Assembly (NCBI GenBank): GCA_022695795.1
Contig: MU404107.1
Coordinates: forward strand, 124,001 to 188,000
Direction: 5' to 3'
Length of the DNA: 64,000 nt
DNA from: Biscogniauxia marginata
Taxonomy: Eukaryota; Ascomycota; Sordariomycetes; Xylariales; Xylariaceae
Shown piece by piece: positions 21,001-34,158 of this stretch (positions are counted from its first letter, which is position 1; every line of letters starts with the position of its first letter). The notes beneath the pieces were generated by a model. That model was not told the origin of the DNA, made no database searches, and saw nothing but the letters and a program-made list of their open reading frames with translations. A program made the translations under genes and the position numbers.

Positions 21001-23733
21001 ACGCTTTAATAATAAGCTTCGTAATTTAAATTAAAAAAAGTTATATTAAATATCTCGTTTCACTTTTAAAACTACCTTAAAATTATAACAAAAAAACCGC
21101 TTATAAGTTACCTTTATATAAACTTTATAATCATATTATAAATATTATAAAAAGAAAAACTCCCTTATAAGGCTTTATATACCTTTTTAATAAAAAAGAA
21201 TTAAAATTATTACGAAAATAATTAAAAGAAATATTAATTACAAATAAAATCCGACGATTTAAATTATTAATTTTAACCCTTATTTTATTCATATTAAAAT
21301 TATATATCGATTATTAAAAGTTAAATTAAATTATAAAACTTAATAAAAAAGTTATAAAAACGAATTAACACCGTTAAATAGTTTATTAAACTTGATTTTA
21401 AAAACAGCTTTTAAATATAAATATAAATTATATAAATATATAGTAATATTATTTAAATTTATTAATACTTTAATCACCTTTTAAAATAAAAAGGTTATTA
21501 TATATATAAATAATATCTTTATATACGCCGAGACGATTAAAAAACATAACGTTTTAATTAAAAAAGTCTTATAAAGATTAACTAATTAGGATTTAATTAT
21601 AATACTTAATAAATACGTATAAAAATCTTAAAAGTTAGAATTCTTAAAATATATTATTTCGTTAATAAGTATAAAAATATCCCGAGAAAAAATAAAAATA
21701 GTTTTATTATAAAAACGCTTAAAATTTATAAAAAACACTTAATCTTTTATAAAATTCTTTAACTTTTACCGAAAGTTTATTAAAGATTTCTTTAAAATTA
21801 TATAGTTTTTAACCTTTTTAATTAAAAAAAAAACTAAAAACTAAATTCAAACCCTTGAGAAAGAAAAATCTTTTAATTAACTTAATATAATTTTTATATC
21901 GGTTTTTATATTCACGTTTTTTAACTTTTTAAAGTAATTTATCGTCGAAGTTAATACCTTCGACTTTACTTAATAAAAATAAATTATAACATTTATAATA
22001 AATAATTTTAAAAAATAAAACCGCCACTTTAAAAAAGCTAAATTTACGATTTAAATATATATAAACCATTATAATTTATTTTATTTTATTATTACAAAAT
22101 GTTTTAATCATAAATAAATATAATAAGCTTAAAAACTAGTTATTATAAATTTTGTCATTTATTATCAACTAAAAAACCAAAACTTTAAAATTAACTGCTT
22201 ATTTAAACCCTCGAAATACCGTTTAAAAAAGGAGAAATAAATATTAACTAGTAATAATAATATTATAAAATAAAATAATAACTTTATTTAACAAGTTTAA
22301 AAAGTATTAAAAAAAATCTTAATTATTAAACTTAAATATTAAACCCCTTTAAACTTAATTAAATTATAAAAAAACTATTATATCATGATAATTATTTTTA
22401 AATCCTTAATAAAAATAAACTAAATTTTTATTTTATTTTTAAATATGACTTTAAAATAATAAACCATATAAAATAAGCTAAAATTTTAAAATTAATAAAA
22501 AAGAACTTTTAATAACTATGTATAAACGATATTATTATTAACTATGTAAAAAGATATCTTAATTATTAAAAAATAAAACTCTTTAATATACGCTTTATAA
22601 CAAGTTATAACCCTTAAAATTACTTTTTACAATTTAATAATCGATATTAATAAACTTTATTACTAACTTACTTTTATTAAAAAGATATAACTAATTATAA
22701 GTAATAATTAATTACTTTATTAAAATAACTCACTTTATATTACTTAAAAAAGAAAATAATTAATTAAACACTTAATTTAAACGTTTATAAAAATATAAAA
22801 AATTATATAACTTACTTATTAATATTATATTAAATTAAGACTCTCATTTACTTTTAGTTTTAAAAACCCTTTTTAAAGTTATTAAAAGTTAAAATAAAAA
22901 TAAATATAGCTTTTTACCTTTAAACCGATAAATAAACCGAGAAAGTTAATTAAACCTTAAAAATATACCTTTAAACCTTTATTAATTAAAAAATAAACAA
23001 TTAAATCTCGTTACTTTTTATAACTAAGTTCATTTATAATAACACAAGCTTCGTATTAATTTATATTTCTCCTTTTTACATTAATTATAATTATTACTTA
23101 ATAATTAATAACTTTTTATCTTTTAACTTTAAATACCTCGAAAATCTTTTTTATATTTATTAAATAGTTAACTTATACGAAGAAACCCGGAAACTATTTA
23201 ATATTTCATAAAAACTAATAAAGAAATATACTAATAAAAAAAGAGCTAACATCTTTAATTTCTAAATAAAAAAACCTAATTATACTTAACAAAAAAACGT
23301 AAAAACTCGTTATTTAACGAAAAAAAATTAAATTATAAGTTTTTAAAACCTTTTTAAATAATTAAAGATATTTTTCTTATAACGGCGAGGCTTAAATTAT
23401 TTAATTATTAAAAAATTTATAACGTTTTTTATATTTTACTTTTTAAGTCGTTAAAAACTAATTCTTATTTTTTATTAAACTTAAAATAAGTTCTTTATAA
23501 AATTAACTAAATATAAATAATAAATAATTATAACGTTAATAAAATCATTAACTTTATATTAATTAATTAAGAAATATAATACTTTATAAAATAAAAAGGT
23601 TTTCTTACTAAAAAAACTAAATATAAAAACTATATAATCATTTTTATAAAGAAATTAAAATTATAATTTCCGACTTTTATTATAAACACTTAAAAACCTT
23701 TAAAAACTCACGAGTTAATTATAACGAAAACTC
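18075..23733 (+). pseudogene. gag-pol relic of gypsy element A
   Basis: Very AT-rich, with no long open frame because of dense stops. Reverse transcriptase can still be read on the plus strand near 21,440-21,525: a relic of the VMPFGLTNA-type region with LITF, followed by VIIY-INN-IFIYAE at 21496-21528. There the catalytic Y-M-D-D box has become Y-I-N-N (21505-21516), explained by ATG to ATA, GAT to AAT and GAC to AAT. This order and box type are those of Ty3/gypsy elements. Gag should precede it (about 18.1-20.4 kb), but no clear zinc knuckle was found. Certainly inactive. Confidence 0.75.
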
Positions 23734-24199
23734 TATTACGAACCCAACCTATTAGAGGGGTTTCTTATAAGGGTGTTGAGACACGGACTATAAAGATGTT
23801 AATAAGATGAAGAATTTGGATGTAACATCACGTAATATAAATCTTAATAGATGGAGTGATTTAAACGTATCTATTTAATAATGTGGGATAAATTACTATA
23901 AATAAAGTGATTTAAAGGTATTTAATATATCAAAACGAAAGGAATATATAAAAGAAGAATAAGTATAAAAAAGATGGGATTTTTTATATATTTAGTTATT
24001 TACTTTTTAGTTATTAATTTAAAATTATAGTTACTTCTTAATATTATAATGAGAGTATTTTGAAAAAATTTTAACGAATAAAATATAATAAAATATTTAA
24101 ATTAACCTTAATTTATTGTTATTTTTAAAACAAAAAAAACCTAGTACGTATTTATTTGTGAAGTTAATTAACTAGAAATATATAAAGAGGTTTGTTACA
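23734..24199 (+). repeat. family B LTR, copy 1
   Basis: 466 bp. It starts tattacgaaccc (TG altered to TA) and ends gaggtttgttaca. Same length as copy 3. The last roughly 240 bp resemble the LTRs at 52,969 and 60,129; the first roughly 220 bp do not. Confidence 0.85.
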
Positions 24200-27100
24200 T
24201 TTTGATAACTCTTTAATTAATGTTTAATATTAGTTTAAAAAAAGGGACTCTCGGTTAAATTATTTCAAAATAAGTATACTTTTTAAGATTAAAAGGTAAT
24301 AAGAAAAGAAATAAGTAAAAAAATTATAATTAATAAGTTTTTAAACGAAAACTTTAGATTTTTTTACGATATAATAAAAAGGTTTAAAAGAATTAATATA
24401 AGAGTTAATTATAATTATAATTAAAAAAGAGTTTTAAGAGGATACTTTTAAAACTTAATAAAAAAATCGTTTAAAAAAAAGAAAAAAGGAAAAAAAAGCA
24501 CTTAAAAATAAATAAGTAAAATAATTTTTATTTCTTAGAAATAAATAGCTGGAATTACTTTTAAATGATAATGACTTTAATAGTTTAAATGACGAAGATA
24601 ATATAACGACCTTCAATATAAAAGGTTTTAAATTAATTATACTTAATAAATATAATAAGTCGAGTAATTTAAAAGGATTTTTAATTTAAACTGGAACTTA
24701 TTTACGGTTTTATTACGAAATAATTATTATTAAAAAATAAAAAGTTTTTATAGTATTTTAACTTCTCGTCGGAATTGTTTTAATTTAATTTTAACTAATA
24801 TTAAAAGATTACTTAAATAATAAACTAAGTGTTTAAAAAGATATAAAAAAGGTTTTTAAGGATTATAAGGAGTTTAAAAAATAATTTAAGTTTATATTTA
24901 ATAACTTAATTCTTAAGTAATAAGTCGAAGCTCGATTTTATAAATTACAATAAAATAAAAAGGCTTTAAATTATATTATTAAGTTTAAAAAACTTATAAA
25001 TTAGTCGTAATTACTAATTAAAAGCCTATATTACTTGTTTTATTAAGAATTAAAAAACTATATAAAAAAAGAAACTTAGAAAAGTTTAATAATTACGTTA
25101 TAATAGTAATTATTATTAATAACGAAAACTTTAAATGGTACCTTGAAAAGAAAAAGACGATATAACGAAGAAACGGCGATTAATAAAAAGAAGGAAATTA
25201 TAAAAGTAGTACTAAAACAAAGAAAGGTATTAAAACTAAATTAAACCTTATTAAAATTAACGTTATTTAAAAAGAATAAAAAAACAAAATAAATCAATTA
25301 TTAAGTGTTTTAATTATAAGAAAAAAAGACATTATAAAAACGAGTATCGAAATCTTAAAAAATAAAAACCAAAAATAAAAAGGATTTCTTAACTCGAGAA
25401 AAAAACCTTCGAAATAAGGATTTATTTCGAAGATAATAAAGAGGTAAATCAAGTATTTATTATTATTATTATTAAGACAAAAAAGGACGAGGAAGTCCTT
25501 ATAAAAAACTATAAATATTATTAAGACGACTATAAAGATTATTTAAAGCACAATTATTTATATTTAAAGTACCTTATATTAAAACAAGTTAAATAAAGAT
25601 ATAATAAAAGCGAATTACCATACGAATACGATACTTATAAATTAAAATACGACTTAAAAATTAAGTTAAACTATAATAAGCTATATTAAAGCCATTATAA
25701 CGACGATAAATGCGAAACATATTAAAAAAGAAATAAGTATAATAACTTAAACCGGAAGTTTTATATAAATAATAATTATGATATTCATTAAAACTTAAAT
25801 AATGTTAGCTAGTTTAATGGATTATTAAATAAAAAACCTAAAATAAAATTAAAAATTAAAAAACAATTAAAAAAAGAATATATATTGTTATATTAAAGCT
25901 TTTATATTAACGACGTTTATTAAATATATAGAAGTTTTAAAAATAAAGCTAGTTATTATCTTTAAAAACTAAAAAGTGATAACATGGAAAAAAACGAGTA
26001 TATTTACGATAATATCCCACGATAGTTATATTATTTTAAAGCATGTTATTTTCATTTAAGTTCCGAAAAAAACAACGAAGTAATTACTAAGAATTATATA
26101 TATTACATCTTAATATTATACGATATACATAATTTACTCGAAACGGGTTTTAAAAAAAACAAAGTTAGAGAAGAATTATAAGAATTATAAAAAGAATTAT
26201 ATTTTTTATATTAGCTCGAAAAACGAGTTAAATATAACATAAATTTATTCGAATTCGTAAAAAAGCATTTAATAAAATAATAAATAAAAATACGTGCGAT
26301 TAAATTAAGTTATAAATAAATCGTTAAGATATATTTTAAAAAAAAGGGAAAGTTTTTAAAAATTTATATAAACTTATAAGGAAATATCGAGTTACTTTTA
26401 ATAAATAAATCCGAGGATTATACCTTTTATTTAAAAATAATTTAAAACCTTAAAAGATTTCGAATTAATAAAAAAATAAACTTAAGTTATAAAAAGGCCC
26501 TTAAAAAAGAATTAAAGTTTTAATGTATAAGGTTTTATATAAAGAATAAACCTTTTACCCTTTATTATTTAAAAGGTAATTAAAAAAACTATTTAAATAA
26601 CGATTACTAGAAACACGTTCTTATAAAAGCCTAAAAATAGAAAGATATCTAGGTCGTAACGACTTAAAGAAACCTAAAAAAGAGGGAACGTAAAAAACCA
26701 AAAAACGGTAAAAGCTCTCGCTAATAAAGTAGCGAGAAGCTATAAATAACAAGTCTTTATACGAAGTTTAGTTAAAACTCGATAATATTATTATAATTAA
26801 AGTTAAATATAATAAAAAGAAATATAAAGCCTTTATAAACTTAAAAATAAATAAAAGTTATATTTTAATTAAAATAACTTAAAAGAATAATATATTATAA
26901 GTATATAAACAAAGTTTATATTAATTACGAAACTTTAAAAAATATATATCTAGTTACGAAAATAATAAAGTGTTAAGAAAAATAGTTCCTTTTTCGGTAA
27001 CTATTTAAAAACATCTTAAGTAAGTTATTTTTAATATTATATATATATTAAGTTACGATATAATCTTAGAAATAAATTAACTTAAAAAAAGTAATTTATA

Positions 27101-29862
27101 AATAAATTTCGAGATAAATACGCTTTATTAAGATTAAAATTAAAAGGAGTTAATTATTACGAGTTATAAAATAAGTACCGTAAATAACACTAAAAAAACG
27201 AATATAAAGACGAAATATATTGCTTATATAATTTAAATAACTAAGCTTAAAAATCTAACGAAGAAAGTACTACGTAAGTACCTTCGTTTCTATAAATTAT
27301 TTAAAAATAAAACAAAAAAAGAATTATTAAAATATAATTAATAGGATTATTAAATTTACTTTAAAGAAAGAAAATAGCTAAAACTATTTTTAATATATCT
27401 TATAAATCAAGAAAAACAAAAAGCATTATAAAAAGGAATTTAAAAAGATTTTAATAAAAAATATATTCGAGAATTAAAATCCTCGTTAAGATATTTAGTA
27501 ATTATAGTATTAAAAGTTAATAAAAACGGAAAGTAACATATTAATAAAATAAAAATCTAGTATAACGATAAGTAATTAACTATTAACACCTTAATAAAGT
27601 AATAAAGAAAAACGAACATTTATTACTATTAATAAAACTTATAAAAGGATAAATTAATAAGGCTTAAATCTTTATAATATTAAACCTTCGCGACGGTTAT
27701 TATATAATTAAAATAACTAAAGGACATAAATAGTACACCGCTTTTCGAACAATATATAAACATTATAAATACAAAGTTATACTATTTAGACTTATTAACG
27801 CATTTACTATATTTTAACACATAATTATAACGGTTTTTCGTAAGTTTTTAAATAAATTTGTATTCGTTTATTTAAACAATATATTAATTTACTTAAAAAG
27901 CGAAAAGGAGTATAAGGAATATATAAAACAAGTATTAAAAGCCCTGAAAAAGGTAAACCTACTTATTTATTCAATTAAAAATAAATAATATGTTAAAAAA
28001 CTAAACTATTTAAAGTTTATAATAAGTTTAAAAGAAATCCGTATTTAAAAAGGAAAAAATAGTAATAATTAAGGATTAATTAAAACTTAAAAGTATTATA
28101 AACGTACGCGTATTTCTTAGCTTTATTAATTACGTTAAATAACTTATTTAAGATTTTAAGCGAATTATTAAACTATTAACGGAATTAACTACTTTAACGA
28201 AAATAAGAGAAGCTTTTTATTTTATTAAAGAAGTTAAATAGGCTTTTTAATAATTAAAAGAAGTAATAACTAGCAAGGTTATATATAAACTTTTAAACGA
28301 AAATAAAAAGAAACAATTAAAAATAAACGCTTTAAATTTCGCTATCGAAGTAGTTTTAAAGCAACTAAAAAATAATAAAAAATGGTACCTAGTCACGTAC
28401 CTATCCAAAGCACTATATAGTGCTAAATTAAACTATTAAATCTATAATAAGGAATTGTTAGTAGTTATTAAAGTATTAAAAGAATAAGAACCATGGCTTA
28501 ATAAAATTAAAAAACCCATTAATATCTATTTAAATTATAAAAACCTTACACGATTTATAATAATATAAACGTTAAATGATTTTTTTATTTAATTTTAATT
28601 TTAAGATTTACTATATTAAAAGAAAAAAAACATTTAAATAAATCTCCTTAATAAAAAAAGAGATTATAAGTTAAAAATTAATAAAAGAGATATCTAGATA
28701 TTTAAACAATAAAATAACGAGTTAATTATATTAACTTACATGTAAATTAATATAAAAAACTAGAAATAACGTTTTAAAAAAAGTTATAATTATAAGGAAA
28801 AGTAATCGTAATCTTAATAAAGATTTAATAATAAACTTTTTTTATATATAAAAAGATTTATATATTAAAATAAATCCAAGACAAATTTATTAAGGAATTT
28901 TTAAAACGATAAAACGACTTTAAAAAGAATTTAACTTTCTAAAAATGCGATAAATAATTAAACGAATTATAAAGAATTATAATATTTATAATAAAGCTAA
29001 AACATCATAATATAAACCATATAAATTATTATAACCAACTTAAATACCCGATAAAGCGTGACACACGATTACATAAGATTTCGTAGTGAAACTTTTTAAG
29101 TTAAAAGATCTTATTATAAAAGTACTTTATAACAATATATAAGTAATTGTTAATAAACTCACGAAATATACTTACTTTCTATTATTTAACGAGTTAAATA
29201 TAACAAAATAACTAGTTTTTAGTTTTTTAAGAAAGTACGTTAATAAACATAGATTATTAAAATGTATTGTTTTAAATAAAGATAAGTTATTTACGTTAAA
29301 ATTTTAAATTAACTTAATAAAACGAATAAAAGTTAAATAAAAGTTATTTATAACGTATTATCCATAAACAAATAAATAAATAAAAAAACTAAATTAAATA
29401 ATAGAATAATATTTACGAAGCTATATTAACTAGGAAATAAATAACTAAGTAAAACTATTATTAATAACTTAAATAGCGTATAACACTTCGATTAACGAGG
29501 ATATAAAGATGTCACCACACGAAACAATGTACGGTTAAAAAGCAAAAATCTAAAAATAACTAATTAAACTCACGGAAACACTAAAAGTCAAAATAGAAAC
29601 CCCGAAAGTAAAGATATTATCCAAAAAAGTCTAAACAATATAGCGACGGCTATAAAAAGAATTATAATTCATTTAAAACAAAATAATAAAATATTATAAT
29701 AAAAAAATTAAAAAACCAATTCTTAAGAGAAGAAATATAGTTTACTTGCTTTATTAACGACAAGGCATAATAATAAAAACACCTTAAATTAAAATAAAAC
29801 GGCTTAATAAGAAACTTAAATTTAAAAAGTTAAAACTATATAAAATCGAGAAAGTTATCTCG

Positions 29863-30061
29863 TGTTGGTAGGTACGTACGTATTATGAAAAACAAATAAC
29901 GAATACTAAGAAAGATAGGGGTGAGACTGGTGTAATATTGATGTCTAAGGAGGGAAAAGTCTACCTGAGTGGTGCTGCTGAAGACAGCTTATTTATACCT
30001 AAAGAATGTACTTGTTTCTGTGCGGGGACATAGCCCCCCCTGGTTTATCAACCAACCATCA
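29863..30061. mobile_element. solo LTR, young and undamaged (199 bp)
   Basis: It begins TGTTGGTAGG and ends CAACCAACCATCA, with near-inverted termini. It is flanked by tctcg at 29858-29862 and 30062-30066. Removing it restores continuity with the partial copy at about 32,760-32,800 (aaaattattttaagtattaat), which proves a precise insertion with a 5-bp duplication. Base composition is balanced, and TATA-like (ttatttatacc) and hairpin (gcggggacatagccccccc) signals survive, unlike all surrounding DNA. It therefore arrived after the block was mutated. No internal region remains, so it was left by LTR-LTR recombination. The family is not identified. Confidence 0.88.
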
Positions 30062-30429
30062 TCTCGAATATTAATTATAAATTAAAACTATTAAAGAAAT
30101 TTAAAATATATCTAGTTTTTTATATATTATTATTAAAATTAATACTAAAAAACGCCTCGTTAAAACCCCGAAATAAAATTAAGAAAAAACTAAATAAATA
30201 TAAAGTAAAAAGATTTTAAACTTAAAAAGGATTAATAATTAATTATAATATTTAATTAAATAAGAAGAATACTTATTAAAAGAAAATATATAAAAACTAT
30301 TTAAGCACTTAATAAACTTAAAAAACGCACTTAATAAGTTTTATTAATAAAATCCAAATTAGTTAAAAAGACCTAAAAATCGGGATCTTAACTTAAAAAG
30401 AATAAGTCGAAAAAAGGAATAGCCTCGAA

Positions 30430-30900
30430 AGCAACTTTAATTTATTTAGCTAAAAACTATTATTTAGTTTAAAAACGCTTTTATTCTTTTTAAGTCATTT
30501 TTGCTTCTTTAATTTATTTAAGTTTTAAAAACCTCGTTATAACATTTTTAAACCCTTTTTATAGAGAAAGTCACGTTATCGACGTAACTTAAAAATACGC
30601 ATAATAAATTTATTTATTTTAAATTAAAGCTTAAGAAGCGCCGTCTCCGCTTAACGCTTTTAAAGAAATAAACGATTTTTTTAACGTTTAACCGCTCGAA
30701 GGAATTTAAAGGAATTTTTATATCGTTATATTTCTTTAATTCACTTTTAATAATAATATATTTTAGTTTCTAATCGAAATAAAAAAAGCAAGGTATAATA
30801 TCGACATATATACTTAACTTATAAATACGTTAAAAGAGTTTTTCGCGTTTAAACTTCTAATTATTATAACGACATTTAACCACTCGATTATTAAACATAA
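30430..30900 (-). pseudogene. antisense ORF relic in family B, first copy
   Basis: Read on the minus strand, opposite to gag-pol and just inside LTR copy 2, one frame stays open for about 450 bases if TAG/TAA (and one TGA) are taken as damaged CAG/CAA (and CGA). It contains IPCFFYFD near 30,795-30,775 and, near 30,575-30,515, the string KKGLKML-stop-RGF-stop-NLNKLKKQK. The same order (PC-, then KG-, RGF/KGF-, NL-) is found in the antisense frame of the inverted B copy at 53,526. I infer a former gene with a Cys motif and a charged, probably coiled-coil, C-terminus. Function unknown. Confidence 0.5.
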
Positions 30901-30966
30901 TAAAAATAGAGAAAAAAAAAACTTATAAATTATCTTTAAAATTAAGATTCTAAAAAAAAGAAATAA

Positions 30967-31489
30967 TATTATAAATTTAACTTGTTAAAGGGGTTTTTTA
31001 TAAAGATATTAAAACACGGACTATAAAGATGTTAATAAAATAAAAGATTTTTATATAACATCACATAATATAAATCATTATAAATAAAGTAATCTAAGTA
31101 TATCTATTTAATAGTATAAAATGAATTACTTTAAATAAAGTAATTTAAAGGTATTTAATATATTAAAAGGGAAATAAATCACTTTAAATAAGGTAATTTA
31201 AAGGTATTTAATATATTAAAACGGAAATCATATATAAAGGGAAAACAAATATAAAAAAAAGGAATTTCTTTTGTTTTTAGTTATTTATTCGAGGTTCTTT
31301 AATTATTAATTTAAAATTATAGTTACTTTTTAATACTAAGTAAGAGTACCTTGAAATCTTTTTAATAAACAAAGTATTATAAATCTCTTAAACTAATCTT
31401 AATCCACTATTACCTTTAAATCAAGAAAACCTAGTACGTACTTACTTGTGAAGTTAGCTAACTAGGAACACACAAGGAGGTTCGTCACA
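30967..31489 (+). repeat. family B LTR, copy 2 (523 bp)
   Basis: Ends gaggttcgtcaca. It is 57 bp longer than copies 1 and 3 because a segment ending in taatttaaaggtatttaata is duplicated in tandem around 31,130-31,230. Its 3' half is less damaged than the other two. Confidence 0.82.
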
Positions 31490-33659
31490 AAACGTTAAAT
31501 AATTTTCTTGTTTAAATTTAATTTTAAAATTTATTACATTAAAAGAAAAAAATATTTAAATAAATCTTCTTAATAGAAAAAGAGATTATAAATCAAAAAT
31601 TAATAAAAGAGATATTTAAATATTTAAATAATAAAATAATAAATTTATTATACTTGTTTATATATAAATTAATATAGGAAATTAGAAATAATGTTTTAAG
31701 AAAGAATATAATTAAAAGGAAAAGTAGTTATAATCGTAACAAAGATTTAATAATAAACTTTTTTTATACTAGGAGAAAGTTTATATACCGAAATAAATTT
31801 AAGACGAATTTGTTAAAGAATTCCATAAATACTTTTTACACGGTTATTAAGGAATTTTTAAAACGTTAAAACGACTTTAAAAAGAATTTAATTTTTTTAA
31901 AAATGCAATAAATAGTTAAAAGAGTTATAAAGAGTTATAATATTTATAATAAAACTAAAACATTATAATATAAACTATATAAATTATTATAATTAATTTA
32001 AATACTTAATAAAACGTGATATATAATTATATAGGATTTTATAATGAAACTCCTTAAATTAAAAAACCTTATTATAAAAGTATTTTATAATAATATATAA
32101 ATAATCGTTAATAAACTCACAAAATATATTTACTTTTTATCGTTTAACGAGTTAAACATAGTAAAATAATTAATTTTTAGTTTTTTAAAAGAATATATTA
32201 ATAAATATAAATTATTAAAACGTATTATCTTAAATAAAAATAAGTTATTTACGTTAAAGTTTTAAATTAGCTTAATAAAACAAATAAAAGTTAAATAAAA
32301 GTTATTTATAACATATCATCCCTAGTTAAACGAATAAATAAAAAAATTGAACTAAATAGTGAAATAATATTTATAAAATTATATTAATTAGGAAATAAAT
32401 AACTAAGTAGAATTATTACTAATAACTTAAATAGTATATAATACTTCGATTAATAAAAACATAAAAATGTTATTATATAAAGTAATATACGGTTAAAAAG
32501 TAGAAATCTAAAAATAATTAATTGAATTTATAAAAGTATTAAAAATTAAAATAGAAGCCTCGAAAGTAGAGATACTATCCGAAAAAGTTTAAATAGTATA
32601 ATTATAATTTATTTAAAATAAAATGATAAAATATTATAATAATAAAAAAATAAAAAAATTAATTTTTAAGAAAGGAGATATGGTTTATTTACTTTATAAA
32701 TTAAAATAAAATGATTTAATAAAAAGCTCGATTTTAAGAAATTAAGACTTTATAAAATTAAGAAAATTATTTTAAGTATTAATTATAAATTAAAATTATT
32801 AAAAGAATCTAGAATATATTTAGTTTTTTATATATCGCTATTAAAATTAACATTAAAAAACGTCTTGCTAAAAACTTGAAATAAAATTAAATAAAATTAA
32901 ATAAATATAAAATAAAAAAATTAATAATTAGTTATAATATCTAGTTAAATAAAAAAAGTACCCATTAAAAGAAAATATATAAAAACCACTTAAACACTTA
33001 ATAAACTCGAAAAACGCATTTAATAAGTTTTATCGACGAAACTTAAATTAACTAGAAAAACCTGAAAATCAGGATTTTAATTTAAAAAGAATAAGTCGAA
33101 AATAACTCTAGTTTATTTAACTAAAAATTATTATTCGGTTTAAAAACGCTTTTATTTTTTTTCGAGGCGTTTTTACTTCTTTAACTTATTTAGGTTTTAA
33201 AAACTTTATTATAACATTTTTAAACCTTTTTTACGAAGAAAGTCACGTTGCCGACGTAACTTAAAAATATGCGTAATAAATTCGTTTATTTCGAATTAAA
33301 ATTTAAGAAACACCGTTTCCGTTTAATACTTTTAAAGAAATAAATAGTCCTTTTTAATATTTAACCGCTTAAAATTTTTAAAGAAATTTTTATATCGTTA
33401 TAAAAACGATTATAATAAACGTATTTATTATATTTCTTTAATTTATCCTTAATAATAATACATTTTAATTTTCGATTAAAATAAAAAGAATAAGGTATAA
33501 TATTAATATATATACTTAGCTTATAAATTTGTTAAAAAAGTTTTTCGCGTTTAAATTTCTAGTTATTATAACGACGTTTAATTATTTAATTATTAAATAT
33601 AATAAAAAATTTTTTTATAGATTATTTTTAGAATAAAGATTTTAAAAAAAGAGAAGTAA
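31490..33659 (+). pseudogene. partial second copy of family B internal region (3' third)
   Basis: It starts abruptly with aacgttaaataattttcttg, matching the first copy from about 28,569 onward. It carries the same end of pol: the integrase tail near 32,460-32,510, then the chromo-like tail uninterrupted by the solo LTR. About 30 bp upstream of the solo-LTR-equivalent point it also shows a short deletion relative to copy 1. It belongs to the outer element whose 5' part was lost. Confidence 0.75.
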
Positions 33660-34125
33660 TATTACGAACTTAATTTATTAAAAAGGTTTTTTATAAAGGT
33701 ATTAAAACATAAATTATAAAAATATTAATAAGATAAAGGATTTAAATATAATATCACGTGATATAAATCTTAATAAATAAAGTAATTTAAACGTATTTAT
33801 TTAATAATATAAGATAAATCACTATAAATAAAGTGATTTAAAGGTATTTAACATATTAAAACGAAAAAAATATATAAAGGGAGAATAAATATAAAAAGAA
33901 TGGGATTTTTTATATATTTAGTTATTTATTCTTTAGCTATTAATATAAGATTATAGTTACTTTTTAATATTATAATAAAAGTACCTTGAAATCTCTTTAA
34001 CGAATAAGACATAGTAAATCTCTTAAATTAACCTCAATCTACTATTACTTTCAAAACAAGAAAAACCTAGTACATATTTACTTATAAAGTTAGTTAACTA
34101 GGAATACATAGGGAGGTTCGTTATA
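33660..34125 (+). repeat. family B LTR, copy 3
   Basis: 466 bp, ungapped against copy 1. Ends gaggttcgttata (CACA altered to TATA). Immediately followed by the target duplication aactc. Confidence 0.85.
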
Positions 34126-34158
34126 AACTCGAAACAAGTTTAAAAAAAGAAAAAATAA

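Larger units (their letters stand above)
24200..30966 (+). pseudogene. gag-pol relic of family B, complete internal region
   Basis: RIP-damaged but readable in pieces. Gag near 24,625-24,715 reads LNKYNKSSNLKGFL, typical of retrotransposon gag. Reverse transcriptase at about 27,857-27,920 reads FVFVYLNNILIYLKSEKE; the catalytic Y-L-D-D has become Y-L-N-N at 27869-27880. Integrase ends with KMSPHETMYG at 29506-29535, then a TAA where other copies suggest CGA or CAA. The closing chromo-like tail is split by the solo LTR at 29863. Order gag, RT, integrase fits Ty3/gypsy. Length about 6.8 kb, the same as the inverted copy at 53.5-60.1 kb. Inactive. Confidence 0.82.
23734..34125 (+). mobile_element. 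family B gypsy array with three LTRs, inserted in element A
   Basis: Three copies of one LTR occur in direct orientation: 23734-24199, 30967-31489 and 33660-34125. The outer two are both 466 bp. The whole array is flanked by aactc at 23729-23733 and again at 34126-34130, so it entered element A as a unit and the outer LTRs are the original pair. Between LTRs 1 and 2 is a complete internal region (24200-30966). Between LTRs 2 and 3 is only a copy of its 3' third. LTR ends pair as a terminal inverted repeat (TGTTACGAACC ... GGTTCGTCACA, with damage). Confidence 0.85.

Noticed and set aside
18075..23733. Possibility that the AT-rich blocks are mitochondrial or centromeric DNA
   Set aside because: Paired LTRs, target duplications and damaged reverse-transcriptase boxes show they are mutated nuclear retrotransposons. 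A centromeric role cannot be tested here.
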